The notes under the pieces were generated by a model, which saw only the letters and a list, made by a program, of their open reading frames with translations, was not told the origin of the DNA and did no database searches. A stretch of 64,000 nucleotides of DNA, taken from assembly GCA_009760855.2 (NCBI GenBank), contig WPIO01000198.1, forward strand, positions 62,001-126,000, in the 5' to 3' direction. The DNA is from Cristatella mucedo (Eukaryota; Bryozoa; Phylactolaemata; Cristatellidae). Shown piece by piece: positions 1 to 13,200 of this stretch (positions are counted from its first letter, which is position 1; each line of letters starts with the position of its first letter). A program made the translations under genes and the position numbers.

Positions 1-60
1 AAACCAACGACCGTAGCCCAAGGTCGTGAAAATCTACCGCCTGATCTAGTGCATCGTCAC
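1..60 (-). mobile_element. SINE-1 fragment at the window edge
   Basis: The minus strand holds the tRNA-like part (ggtcgt, gatttt, actagatcaggcggtagat) of SINE-1, cut by the window start and mutated. Confidence 0.55.
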
Positions 61-2497
61 GTCTCTACAAGTATTCTCTTCTTTTCACGCATGGGCTTGC
101 AGTCAATACCACCATAAGAGTCACATAACGTCTAGTATTGCAGGAAGCAAGAAAGGAGGGGAGCAGAGAGAAGCGATGGGTGCAGTGCTACATTTCCTCT
201 CCTCGTCCGACCCAGCGAAGCACACCTGTCGGCTGGAGCCAGATAGGTTCCTATAGCCATCTCAAGACTATCGCATTCGTGGAAGAAACGGACAGGCCTC
301 CTTGATAAAGTCTTGCTTCATGCAGCTGGTAGTACTGCTGCCCATTAATAGAGACAGGCTCAAGCACCGATCGGCCTCGGCACGAGGTTAAGAAACCTAA
401 ACACTGAAACCGCTCGCCCTACTGTTAAAACAAGGGATAAGAACGGCGTTACCGTCGGAGACAGCTGGAGGCGCGAACGATGCAGCAACAAAGCAGCTTA
501 AAATCGCACGTAAAGCCCGACAGGAAAGCCGCATCCTCGATCGATCGAGCTCGGGCTTTGGGCAGGCAAATAGGCAAGGCCGCAGCGGCGTCCACGTGCT
601 GCCCTACCGACAAAAGGCGGGATCCGGATCGCCGTTAAAAAGAATTGCAAAGTGGAGCAGCCGTCAGTATCTGAAAAGTGCCGAGAGACTCTGCAATTAA
701 ACTCTGGTGCTTTTCACGCATTAGCTCGCTCAGTGACGAAAAGAGCTCGAGCCATTTCGCTTCTCGTGCCTTGAGATTCTTACCCTCACGTGCTTTTTCC
801 AGAATAGCACAAAACCAGAACGAGGCTATAGCTGCGGTTTACACTTGCGAAACCCCCTCCCCTCTTCGCCACAAACTGAAGCTTTTAGTGTCTGGTAGCA
901 CCTTAGTATTAGTCATAACTGTAGCGTGCACTTCTGAAAACTAATTATTTCTCTTTCTATCTCTCTATGAGGATGCCATTCATTAGCTGGTACTCCTAGG
1001 GTTCCTTCAGGTAGCCTCTGGAATACCGGTCTTACACGGGAATGAAGCGGAGGCGTGGTTTAGGTAGCAGGTGTACCCGGCGTGTCGTGTCTCCTACCTG
1101 CTGGTTACCTACTTCAGTGTTCCGCAGATGCGGTGCCAATACGACATGCTGTTGTAGATTTTGGAAAAACTTAACCAAGTATCAGCATTTAAATACAGTT
1201 CTACTACTTCGCGACGATTTATTTGCAACTATGCAAGCAAATGACCGACTCCAGGCACTGTTAAGGTCACACCTCCGTGATCGCTTTGAAAAACGAAGAG
1301 CCAGGGGGGATTCAGTAGGTAGTAAAATCATCGAAGCTTTTTGCAAAAGTTGCTGTTTATGGTTTTATATGAGCTAGTCTCACGTGGATCTGAGAATGAG
1401 GTTTCGGGCTACAAAAAAGGTCACATGTGGTTAAAATTCGCCAGAAGCTTCAACGAGGAGGGCCATTTCCTAACTCAATGGATGTGATTTTCCCAACATC
1501 AACACGAGGCCGAATAGGTTGGAAGCAAGAAATCGCAGAAAGCTGACAACCTAAAATCAGAAGCAAATGGGGGACAAAAATAGGACAGAAGGAGGTAATG
1601 TGCCAGAACATGTTAATCTAGATTAAGCGATGTACTCTGAATGCAACCAAGTAGAGCCCACTAGTAAGACTTTAGTCTATTTTACCCTCGGAAAAATTTT
1701 GGTTGGTAGATTTTGGCGAGCAGATTCTTTGGGATGATTTACATAATCCGTACCCTGGGTCTCATTAAAATGGCTCTGCAAAAGGAAAGAGAATAAGGGG
1801 GGCACTCGAAATAACATTTCGTATTCAAAAATGTTTGCTTGTCGCCAACTCACGACCTTCAAAACATGAAACCCAAATCGACAGGGCGTGGCTTGAGCCC
1901 CCCAGAATTTAAAGTGCCCAGGTAGACATTAAGTTATTTTAAGATTATTCAAACCACAGCCACAAGTTTGTAACACCTGGGGGTATGTTGTAAATGATAC
2001 ACATGTGCACATGAATGCACTCCAGGAATTTCGACAAGCTGACGGCTAGATCGTTGTGGACATGTAAATGTAATGCTAGCTAGCCAGAAAGAAAGATGAA
2101 AGCCATATGTCCAAAGAAAGCCAGCTGACCAAACACTGAATAGCAGGAGTTGCACTGGAAGAACACGGAAGTTGGTTAGGTCATCTGGTTCAAGCATGTG
2201 AAACGATATGTATGCTACAAAGTTAATCTTGAAACTAATTCAATATTTGATAGGGAGCCAGTTAAGCTGACGCTGGAGCGTTGAGGTGTGACAGTTACCC
2301 AGTCGATTAAAGACCGGCCGAGCAACGAACCATGCACAGGTTGTTTACGGTTGGGGCTCAAGGAAGAAGTCCTTAATACAATGAGTTAGAAGAACCTAGA
2401 CTTGGTCAGACAAAGCCATGGGATAATTTGACAATCCTATTCCCCTCAAAGGAGGCCCTTATATCGGCATACTTACACTGCTCAAAGAAGTAGTCCT

Positions 2498-2632
2498 TGA
2501 TACAACAGAAGAGCCTTTGCGGCTATCACCACCGCTTGCAGCGGCAACAAAGGATTGCCCACCATAGGATTAAAACCCACGACCTCGGGACCGAGGTCGT
2601 GGAAAGCAGCCGCATTACCTAGTGCGAGCACT
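2498..2632 (-). mobile_element. SINE-1 copy
   Basis: Contains agagcctttgcggctatcac and caccgcttgcagcggc, then the inverted B-box region with hairpin cgacctcgggaccgaggtcg. The B box is mutated (attaaaaccc instead of attcgaaccc). Confidence 0.8.
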
Positions 2633-3237
2633 TAGAATCGAAGCGCAGCTGGTCATTCAGAGAAAGCAGCACTAGCATGCACAGGAAACTTGATTATAGC
2701 ATAGGGTGACAGGAGCCAATTCTGTTCATAAAGCTCAGAAGCAAGTCCGAATTTGTGACCTCGATCTTGATATTACTCCGAGACAGCATACCTGGCAGAT
2801 TGTGATGAATGTGATTCTTAAACATGACTTGAACGTGAATTAACAAAATATCACTAAGAAAAAGTGCAATGGAACTTTAAATTAATTAAAATATAAATAG
2901 TAAGTACTCTTCCAGCAGCCACGATTCGGTGCTTGTCTCCCAATGTCTGCTCTCACCATTTCACACTCTTGTATGAATTCCTTCTTTCTTTTGATTCCCT
3001 TCCTTCTTTTTCCGTATCTTCTCTCTCCCTCTTTCGCACTCTCTCTCTCTCTCCCATGTTTAGATCAGTGAATTTGAGCTTTGTGTGTGACAGTCGACCA
3101 GTGACAGCAAGAAACGGCCCAATAGGCAACGACGTTAGGCAGTAAAGTTACTGTTTGAAGATACGTCCTCGAGCGTGCAAGTGTACGAGACGACTTCATT
3201 CGCAACCGTAGAGCGACTATAAAAGTAAGACGCATGA

Positions 3238-3303
<66 letters not shown>
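3238..3303. repeat. Microsatellite (CA)n then (TA)n
   Basis: About 23 CA units pass directly into about 9 TA units. Confidence 0.97.
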
Positions 3304-4029
3304 AGTAAGACTGTTTGACGTATGAACACATAGAAATACAAAGCAACGAAACGTACAACTTTTTCCTGATACTTTATTTAGCTTCTATCGATGCATCGCT
3401 CAAGATCAAACGAGGTAATGCGATGCTTCCGCTTTTGCTAGCGGGTCACGAGTGGCAAGCAGTGGTCAGTGTGAGTTGCAACTCCGAGACACCTCATATA
3501 ACTCCGAGAATTCGCGAGACTACGAGATATGAGACGATTATAACGAGTCTTTCCTTATCACCGCCAAACTCCCAGAGCCAGTGTAGAGTCAAAAACGTGA
3601 TTTAAAGTTTCCCGTTTACACGGAGCAGATCATTGACACTGCCTCCCTGTTACCATTTTTCCTTGTTCAACCGAGTAGCACATGAGATATTCATGACGTG
3701 CTTCACCTGATAAGACATCTCCAACACTTTAAGCTGCAGCGCATACTCTTCGCCTGTATCGTAGACGTAAAAGATTCGAGGCTATTGCACTTTGTGCTAA
3801 CAGCAATAACAGCTGTGATGGCGTTAGAGGTGGTGCGATAGGTGGTTGATGAAAACGCGGCAGTTTGCATTATGTCTCAGCTACATAATCATTCTGTTAC
3901 TGCAGTGCTTTGAACGTCATTGCCTAGTGAAGGAAGCGCGTTTGATAGCGTTTTTGCCAGGCAGAATGATCTTCACTAGCTGTAGGACGGCCACTCCGTC
4001 CATCCAGGTTCCTTCCCCTCCGGGCCTTT

Positions 4030-4215
4030 AAAATAAATAAATGCTGGCTGATTTAACAGCCTCTTTTTGTATAGCGACAGAAGAGCCTTCACGGCTATGA
4101 CCACCGCTTGCAGTAGCGATAAAGAATCGCCCACTGCAGGATTCGAACCCACGACCTCGGGGACGAGGTCGTGAAAAGCAAGCACCTTACCTAGTGATCC
4201 ATTACGGCTCACCTA
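4030..4215 (-). mobile_element. SINE-1 copy, full length
   Basis: On the minus strand: tRNA-like head with GTGAGCC and B box GGGTTCGAATCC (complement at 4139-4152), body with the cggctatgaccaccgcttgc complement, and a tail made of TAAA/TTTA repeats (aaataaataaatgc in the given strand). Pol III promoter boxes mark it as tRNA-derived. Confidence 0.88.
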
Positions 4216-4289
4216 ACCCTCCAGATCCGCCCACAAGCACTCATCACAATTTGCCATGCCAGCATATGCTGAATCTGCACAGTACCTAT

Positions 4290-5131
4290 ATGCCCTGCTC
4301 CAAAGTGACCTTCATTAGACGAACAAATTAGCTCCACAGTCAAGTCAACTTACTGTCAGCTGCGTAACATAGCTGAAATTCTGGCTTATTTAGACACGGA
4401 TACCAAATTTAAAGTTATCCATACATTTGTAACACCCCATCTCAACTTCTGAAATTCACTGCTTGCCGGGCTACCGGCCTGTTCTATCAGGCGCTTACAG
4501 CTTGCAAAAAACTGTGCAGCTGGGCTTGTCTGTTCTGAGTGTTGCAATTTCCATATCACACCACTTCTCGCCGACCGGCAGTGGCTGCCAGTCAAGCAAT
4601 GCACCGACTTCCAGTTTTTCTCACTCACTTTTAGGTCCCTTCATTCTTTGGCTCCAGCCTATTTATCAGATCTACTCCCACACGAGACTAAGCGTCGTAC
4701 CATTCGCTTTTCAAAATATAATCGTTTGTCTATACCTCATACGAAAATCAAATCCTTTGGAGACCGTGCCTTTAGTTCGTATGCTCCCAAAGCCTGGAAC
4801 TCACTTTTAACTTGCTTCACGACATCTCCTGACTTGACAGCATTCAAAAAGAAGCTAAAAGCGCATCTATTCATGGCAGTATTTAGTGGGTCCATATGAT
4901 TAGTCTTGTACATGCTTATGCGTACTGACACTATGCATGCTGCCACTAGCCACATTTGCAAGCTGACCCTATCTATGCATGACACCTCTAACCAAGTTAA
5001 GCTGGTTGTCATTGACCATGCTACCACTAACCATTCGATCGTGCTTTTTTGCAGCAAATCAAAAATGCCTTGAAAGAGATTAGGTTCGCTGAGGGCTCTA
5101 TACCAAATGCATTAATTTTATTATTATTATG
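4290..5131 (+). mobile_element. LINE-A 3' fragment with (ATT)n tail
   Basis: Starts at a stretch like LINE-A 31890 (ttagctccacagtcaagtc), contains FRSLHSLAPAYLSDLLPH in two frames and [19 protein letters not shown], and ends with a mutated hairpin (TGCCTTGAAAGAGATTAGG) and ATTATTATT. It is 5'-truncated and frameshifted. Confidence 0.85.
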
Positions 5132-5309
5132 TCCATCCAGACGCGTCGAGGAGCCGTCCATCCAGGTGCGTCCAGGAGCCATCCCTTCAGGTGCCCAGGA
5201 GCCGTCCATCCTCATCCGCCCAGGAGCCGACCATCCAGGTACGCCGGAGCCGTCCATCCAGGCGCGCCCAGGAGACGTTAATCCAGGTGCTCCCAGGAGC
5301 CGTCCATAC
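5132..5309 (+). repeat. Minisatellite, about 24-30 bp units (left part)
   Basis: Units of the type gccgtccatccaggtgcgcc, cagga repeat about six times with length variation (gtccatccaggtgcgtccag, catcccttcaggtgcccagg, gtccatccaggcgcgcccag). The array abuts the ATT tail of a LINE-A fragment on the left and is cut by another on the right. Confidence 0.85.
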
Positions 5310-5714
5310 CTCGTACAAACCTTATATCCTTTGGGGACCGTGCATTTAGTTCGTATGCTCCCAAAGCCTGGAACTCCCTCCCGACCTGCGTCAGAACATC
5401 CCCTGACCTGACCACATTTAAAAGGAACCTAAAAACACACCTATTTAGGACAGCATTTAGCGGGTCCCTGTGATTCGTCCTTAATGTGCTTATGCGTGAT
5501 GACACTGTGCATGCTGTCCACTAACCACATTTGCATGCTAACCCTGTGCATGTCACCCCTAACCATATTATTTATTTTTGTTTGTTTTTCAAGCATGATT
5601 TTACTTACCATTCAATTGCATTTCCCTTTGCAGCAAATGTAAAGCGCCTAGAAAGAGATTAAGTTCTCTGAGGGCACTTTATCAATTGCACTATTATCAT
5701 TATTATTATTATTG
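5310..5714 (+). mobile_element. LINE-A 3' fragment inserted in a minisatellite
   Basis: Begins at cctcgtacaaaccttatatc (LINE-A 32305 region) and keeps the four-C form of CATCCCCTGACC. It ends with AAGCGCCTAGAAAGAGATTA, AGGGCACTTTATC and an interrupted (ATT)n. Minisatellite units border it on both sides. Confidence 0.87.
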
Positions 5715-5816
5715 TCCATATTGGCGCCCCGGAGCCAACCATCCAGGTGCGCCCAGGAGCCATCCCTCCAGGTGCCCAGAAGTCATCCATTCAGGTGCGC
5801 AGGAGCCAAACACGGC
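5715..5816 (+). repeat. Minisatellite (right part)
   Basis: The same unit family as 5132-5309 (gagccaaccatccaggtgcg, cccaggagccatccctccag, gtgcgcaggagcc) resumes after the inserted LINE-A fragment. Confidence 0.82.
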
Positions 5817-7106
5817 TCTCCGCCACCGCCACCTGCATCGATCGAACGCCTGGCACTCGTTGAGACAGACCCTCCTCGTTACTCGTGAAGGCCTCGCCAT
5901 TGCCATGCCCAGCGGAACTTTCTTGCTTTTTATTGTAAAAGGCAACGACTGACAATGTTCTACCTCACTCAGCCGTGCAAGTGTCAGAAAGCGGTTAGAC
6001 ACTTGAATGGGAGCAAAATAGCAGAGCTAGACACAACAAAGATGCACAAAGATGACCTCGGAAAACTCTAAGGACCCACAAAATTGCTAGACCGGTGAAA
6101 CGCGACAATGTGAGTTACAAAGAGAAGATCTCGATCATGTCGATGCGGCAAGAAGGGGATAGCCTGACGTCAAATGGGTCGGCCATTGATGGCCGCTGGA
6201 CTACACTGAGGCAGTTTGATGACGTAAGCACTCTCTTGGCCCAGTTGTCACGGCAAAAGCCTCCGGTTGCCATGGCAAGTAGCACTGAGGAGTCGGAATG
6301 GTGAAACAACCTATGCGAGTGCATACTCGTGTACGTTATGAAGTTGGATCCATACAGGCGATTATCTGTAAGCCTATTTCCTATATGCAAGCATGGGCAG
6401 GTTCGCTTCCAGCGTAACTGCCTCCAGTAAAACCACTTAAATTTGCCGTCGCACCGGAGTCCTATTAAGAGTTCACTAGTCAAGCCGTTAGGAGAGGAAA
6501 TGCGCTCCATTTAAGCACAGAATGCTGCGAAGCTTTGGAGCACGGCTCTGGGCCGATACGTTGCTCCTTCAGACGCTCGCTCAGACGAGCGATCGTCTTG
6601 ATAAATGAAAAAGTATCACGGATTGCATATGCAAAGTGAGCGCACCAAGAAAGTGAAATGAGGACCATTTTTTAGGCTATAGAATAATGAGATTAAATGT
6701 AGACGTAGCGACTATACAAATATCTATGCGTTTAGTATAGAAGAAATTCGACTTTTTCCAAGTTGAAAGGAAAGATCGCTCAGCCGCTAGGGCCGAGTTC
6801 CCGGCCGAGAACCGCCCAGTGATCATAGCCGAAAAGTTATTTTATCTTTGCGACGGCAGACATGCCACTGTGCCCATTTCTTTCCGGAAAAATGACGAGT
6901 AGAAATGACTCGGCTTGACTCCAGCAGGTCGCAGGTGTTCTTGTGGCCGAGCTGGTGCGAACCACGTGCAAAGCGGATCGGCAGCTCGAGACCGGCTTCG
7001 CGCCTGCCCTGCTGAACACGAGACCCGAGGATGGCGTGCCGTGCAACTGTTGGTCGCAATCCAGCATCGAAGCCTCCTGAGTCGTCTGAGGTGACGCCCG
7101 AGGCTC
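5817..7106. other. Syt1 3' UTR region and flank
   Basis: No independent gene is seen. The first several hundred bases below 7107 should hold the Syt1 3' UTR; the nearest canonical polyadenylation signal complement is the tttatt near 5930. Confidence 0.4.
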
Positions 7107-7292
7107 CTAGCTCTTCTCCGGAAGCTCCTGCAGGGTGTGCCACTGAGCGATCGGCCTCCTGGGATTGGCCAGCATGTCGCTCCAATGGCGAAGCTCCGCG
7201 CCAGTTGTTCCACATCCGACCACCACGCGGCCTATCGGGTCCGACGTACCGATCCTATCGTAATCCACAACTGTGACGCTCAGCTGGATCCT
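7107..7292 (-). CDS. Syt1: Syt1 coding exon 9, C2B end and stop
   Basis: The acceptor TTTACTGCAG precedes AGG ATC CAG. It encodes [14 protein letters not shown] (ligands D379, D381, D387), then [11 protein letters not shown] and [13 protein letters not shown]. It ends ELPEKS followed by TAG at 7109-7107. No canonical AATAAA is seen in the next 270 bp downstream, so the polyadenylation site is not located. Confidence 0.98.
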   Translation of the reverse strand, partial: RIQLSVTVVDYDRIGTSDPIGRVVVGCGTTGAELRHWSDMLANPRRPIAQWHTLQELPEKS

Positions 7293-10200
7293 CTGCAGTA
7301 AACAAAGGCGGACGTGTCACATATCAGCTCGCCAGTCGCTTACCAGACGGGCTCTCAGCGATGGGTGCGAAAGAAACTAGGCGTTGTGTTGAAGCCAGCA
7401 GCGCTGCAAGAGCGGCAGCGATCGCTCTCTGCTAGCGATCGCTGCCACGCCTGCTTCTCGAACATGTATAGTCAGTCGCATGTAAGGTACCCCCTGGATT
7501 TATCCCTACCAAGGCTTGCCAGCGAACTTCACCAGACGATTCCGTTGCAGCTCGTTTCTACCGTTGGTCACGCTGCCGCTGTCTCCTGCACGACCATTGC
7601 TGATCTCTGGCCTCTTTTCTTTAATGCGACGACGCTCAGGCACCATTATGTCAGGTTGATTCTTGCTTAATAACGTATTTAATTTTACCTTACAACTTTA
7701 ATGTTTCCATATCCTTTGTCTCGACCGTTTCCGTACACTGCTTGATTGCCTACTCGGGTTCGCAGTCTGACTGAGGTTTTGGCAAGCCAATGCCCCAAAT
7801 CTTGATCATGCAATTAGTACAGAAATACAAGACTTTGAGGCCAAAAAATTGGTTACTGAGAGCAATTGACGAGAGTTATGCCAGAGATTAAAAGTTAAAC
7901 AGACGAGTTTTAAGCACCTGGATACAGATTAGGCTCCCTCCGTGGATGCTCTAAAAACTTTTACTAGTATTACTATGATTGCTATTAAAAGCCTGCTCTC
8001 TTCACAAAAATGGTACCTGGTCTTAGCTGAGAGCTTCCAACATTGCGACGGACATTTGCACTTGAATGGTGGCAGCAAAACTTTCTCAAGTTCAATGGCA
8101 ATTAAGACCGTAGTATTAGCAATGTGCTAATCTGCTTGTTACTCAGAAATTAGAAAGTCTAACCCTCAAAATGGCTCCTTACAGAATATATCACCACTAG
8201 CCCGTGCACGAAATCTTTTGGACTTATTCAAAATTTATCTTTCAGTAACTCGCCAAATCAGTTCTGCTGCCAAGTCTGCCCATTTTCAGCTGCATGCCAT
8301 TGCAACAATGCGGTACTTTTTAGGCAAGGATGCCTAAGTCGAGCTGGCTGCCGCATTCGTGAAATCGCGTCTGGACTTCTCTACGCTAACTGACGACAGG
8401 CCTTCCTGGCTGTGCCAAAAGATGCTCACGGTTAGTACAAAACACTGCAGCTAAGCTTGTATTCGCGATAGCCGTGACTATACGCTGCCACTTCTTTCCC
8501 TTCTGCTCTGGCTCTCCGTTAAGCAGCGAATCGATTTCAATACTGGGTTGGTCCAAGGGTAAAGGTGCTCGCCCGACTAAGGTCTGGCTGAAGTCGTGGG
8601 CTCGAGCCCTGAGGCATGTGTGAAGCGCCTGAATAGAGATTTTAGTTCTCTTGGGGCGCTATACAAATGAATTGTATATTTTTTATTTATATTCTGTCAC
8701 TCAGCCTCAGGCCCTTTTATCTTGCTTTAGCTAACCTCTCCAACATAACCTCCTCTAAATCTTAACACCGAACCAACTGATCTTTTTGCTCAAGTCCTTA
8801 AGCAGTGCCTCTTAGCCACTTCAAATCCTTTGGAGACCGAGCCTTCAGCTTATATGATCCCAGGGCTTGGAACTCACTCCGACTAACATCCTGACATGCA
8901 CAGGCTTGACGACACTTAACAAGAAACTAAAGTATCACAGATTCGTCATGGCATTTGCCACATCCCTGCGAATCGTGCTCCGTCGCCCCAGGGTCTTAGC
9001 CCGGGGTTAAGGCCCTTTACAACGCTGGTCGTGGGTACGCGTCCTTCGGTGGGCAATCTTGTTTTGCCCACTGAAAGTGTGGTTGTAGCCGATATAATCT
9101 TCTTGAGACATGTAAGTGAGGCGTTTTATTAAGCTAAATTTAAATTGTGTTCCTGTGCGTTCTAAAACTGTGTATCTTGAGATCAATCAATTGACCTGCT
9201 TTCTTTCCAGCCCAGATGCTTAGAATGAGACATAGGTCTCTTAGCGTGCTACACGATTATCTTAGTCTTATTGTCCTGGGATAAATATTTCCAAGTAAAG
9301 CCATGCTAAAATACACCACCTGGTGTCATTATATCACTATTTAGAATCGGTTTACTTTTTCATAGAAGTATTAGCCTGGCAAGGAAGCATTACAAAAGGC
9401 CCCCTCTCATGTATTCTCATTTAATAGAGGCCAAAAAGAACGTTGCTGAGAACTAAAGTCTCAGTGGAATTATCACAAAGCTATAGAACATAAAATATTA
9501 AATTGAGTCTGCGCTTGCAAGCACACCGCGCCAACGATCTTATGATAAATTCAAACTTTAATTAAGGCTTCAAAAATCAGAGCTACTTTCCCTCAGGATA
9601 GAATATAAAGGTGCTGAAGTATCTTCCTTTGTTGTAATCGTCGAGTAAGTCTTACCGGTAGCGTAAGTAAATACTAGCTGATTTAAAGCCTCTTTTTTAT
9701 AGCGACAGAGGAGCCTTTACGGCTTTCACCACCGCTTGAAGTGGCGATAAAGGATCGCCCACCTCCGGATTCAAACCCACGAACTCGGGGCCGAGATCGT
9801 GAAAAGCAACCGCCTTATCTGGTGAGCCAGGGTAGGTAAGGTCTTACAAGTAAGTCCTGCCGTTACCGTTAGAGACACACAGGTGATGTGGGCGATACGG
9901 TGACACTTGTTATTAAAATGCGATGGTGAGGGGAACTATAATGAACGTTACCTGTATTTGTTCAAACGGAACTTCAAATGTAAAAGACTCGTTGTAGTAT
10001 GGATTCAGCGTGCACATCTTGATTGTCGTCTTCTTCTTCTTAATGCGCTTGCCGTTCATCATCAGTGCAATTTTGACGTACGGATCTGCGTTTAAAAAAA
10101 AGAAAAACTAGAAGGGATTCTAAAATAACGACTCAAAAACTCCACGATGTGAATTCTAATCAACAGGAATGAATACCCAGCCCAGGTCCCGCGTTCAACC

Positions 10201-13200
10201 GCCGAAGGTATGCTGCTTGCAGTACAGTTTTTACTTCTGCAGCCAGAAAATTGCTAAGCTATATTTAATGCAGCAGCTGAGCACGCAGCCGCCGACAAAG
10301 AGACTTAAGCAAGATTGCTCAATTAAGTCTGTGAACGCACCAGATAAGCCTCCGACATCCATTTTCTTGAGATTTTTCGCTTCCAGTATATTCACGGTTA
10401 ACTTTCCAGCAGTTGGCACGTACCGCAGTGAAAAGCAGATATCCCCAAGCGTCTCCTACAAGGAGCGTCGCAATGAATAAGCTGCTACTACAATATCGCT
10501 TGCAATCCAGAAAGCAGTTTTGTACTCTAAGCCACGTTGCTGTTCGTAGCCTGGTAGATAAACAACCTGGACCGCCGCGAAGCACGCGAAGCGATTGGCT
10601 AATTTACTCCCCAAGCTTCAGGGACAGGCTTCCAGGCTGGCTGTAAGCCCCCCCCCCCCCCCAGGGATCACTAGCGACGGTCGGTCGGCGCAGGCCACTG
10701 CAAGGTCAGTGCAAGGTCGGTCAGTGGGTAACTGCAGCCGTCGTTGCAATCAAAATGCTAGTCACTTAGTTGGCTAGCATTGGGGTCAAGCGGTGATTCC
10801 GAAAGAGTTGCTGCTGCTGTGATCAGTGCCATGCTCGATAGTAGCCACGCTCAAGCGTCGGCCTTTGCTCAAAAAAACACGAGCCAGCCTTTGCAGCCGC
10901 GCTGGAGCGTGGGAAGAGAGATTACCAAGATTAGCCGATCAGTCAGCTGGTTTTTTCCTGCCAGACGGCTTGGGCGAGTTGCTCACACAGTAGTGACGCA
11001 CATTTCGATGCAAATCAGTGCTCTGGCTAATTGCTAGGGGACTCTGCATGCATGCAAACGTAACAGGCTGTCCGTGCTTAAAGCCGCGTCCAGTGTGACT
11101 TTGAGGCCTCGTGGGTGAAGATGACATTGTGACCCGGCTGTCAAACGGAACTCTGAATTGCTTGTCAGCTAAATAGGGATAGCTAAACACGCACCCAAGA
11201 GGTTTTCCGTGGCGTTTGCAAGAAGGTAAACACCGTCCGCATGTGCAATCAGGCGCTTGCAGCCGGTGCAAAACTCTGCAGCTAGGCTTGTTTGTCGTGA
11301 GCGTGGCAGTTTCCACGTCATATCCATTCTCGCCGACCTGCACCGGCTACCAGTCAAGCAACGCATTGATTTCAAGGTTCCGTCGCTCACATTTAGGTCC
11401 TTTCATTCATTGGCTCCAGCCTGCCTATCAGATCTACTCCCCACCCGGCCAACCATCGTACTACCCGCTTTTCGGAATCCAACTGTTTACCTATACCTCG
11501 TACAAACCTCATATCCTTTGGAGACCATACATGTAGTTCGTATGCTCCCAAAGCCTGGAACTCACTCCCGACTTGCGTAACGAAATCCCCTGACCTGACC
11601 ACGCTTAAAAAGAAATTTAAAACGCACCTATTTATGACAGCATTTAGTGGGTCCCTGTGATTCGTCCTTTATGTGCTCATGCGTGCTGATACTGTGCATG
11701 CTGTCACTAACCACACTTGCATGCTGACCCTGTGCATGTCACTCCTAACGATGTTGTTCATGTTGTTTATCCAGCATGATATTTCCACTCACTATTCGAT
11801 CGTGTCTCCTTAGCAGAACATTTAAAGCGCCTAGAAAGAGATTGGGCTCTCTGAGGGCGCTTTATCAAGTATATTATTATTATTAATATCCGAACTCGGA
11901 GCCTTACTGCGTCAGCCATTAGCATACGCGATACCGGCTGGCTAGCGAACGGGGCGGACCAAATGGTGGGCTTACTTTCTCTTCATCCGGGCTCGTAATG
12001 TCTCGCCACTCTTCAATCGCCTGGCACAGGTCAATGGAGCCGAGCGGAATCTGCACCTTGCCAATTTGGTCGTGCTTAGAGAAGCGATCGAAATCGTAGA
12101 CGGAGAAAACCAGAGTCTTCCCGTGGATCTCAGCAAACGGGAGCTACAAGCGGATGTGGCAGCGGCAGCAGGTGAGATAAGTGCTGAATACTGGAGGCCG
12201 TCTCTCGCTGTCGACTCCCTACGACGAGTGCCCAGTCTCGAGCCTTGGCGAAAGACTGGTGCAAGTACCTTGAAAACGAATGCCTCGTTGAACACCGGGT
12301 TCAGCGTCTTTCGATGAACTTTCGTTTCATATTTCTTCTTTTTGTCCGGAAGTATGAACACCTTGACATACGGGTCAGATGTGCCACCCATGTCCATCGC
12401 AGGCAAATCTTGTCCTTGCAAGACATGGGCGGTCAGCTGCAAAAAACAGACCAATTCAAATCTTGATCTGCTTTCGCAGCGGAAGACAGGCAGCCGGATT
12501 CTGCTACTTCCGCATATTCCTGTCAGTCAAGGTAAAAGTATGATGGATGGGCTTTGAACAATTTTGGAAGTCTCTCGACAAAGTGCTCTCCGTGTGGCTA
12601 GTTAGCTTTTAATTACGTGAAACCGTCTTTAAACAAATATAATTCATTAGCATAGTACCCTCAGGGAACTTAATCTCCATTCAGGCGCTTCCCATGTGCC
12701 ACAAGGCTCGAGCTCAGGACCTCTGTTAGACCTTGGTCGGGGCGAGCACCTTAACCAATGGGCCAAACCAGAGCGGTGCCTAAGTTGAAGCCTCAAAGAA
12801 TAAAGCAGAGCGCACTATTGGTAAGCTGCGAACCACTCTCAAAAACTGATCAAGTCACGGGCAGAATAGGTTTGCTACCAATGACTCTAAAACCCCGTAT
12901 GAATGATAAAGTCGTGGCTGGGCAAAATGGGTTGCCAATGAATTATTGACGTGGTCCGACCGTTCGCTACCGGCAGCCTGAGATCCGGTTCCAGATCCGA
13001 ATCCGAGTTATTGCGAGGAGCAGCAACTGGTCCAGCAGAACAAGGATGATGCGAGAACTAGGACCGTGTCCACCACAAATTCCTAGAGCCCTCTGGCAGC
13101 CTGCACGAGTTTCCTTCGAGGTGTACTAGCAGCAGCAACGAGTACTGGCGACCGACATGGGTGACCGACACGAGCGTTGGCACTGGGTGGGGGGGCGATA

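Larger units (their letters stand above)
61..4029. other. Intergenic sequence downstream of Syt1, left part
   Basis: Apart from the SINE-1 at 2498-2632 and the CA/TA microsatellite, no gene is supported. Small open frames of 60-111 codons are present but show no known motif or splice context. A weak LINE-like stretch may lie at 2215-2350 (ggagccagttaagctgacgc recalls the inverted RT text near 26400). Confidence 0.5.

Noticed and set aside
5132-5309. Short regularly spaced repeats as a CRISPR-like array
   Set aside because: Units are contiguous and variable with no unique spacers, and the genome is eukaryotic: a minisatellite.
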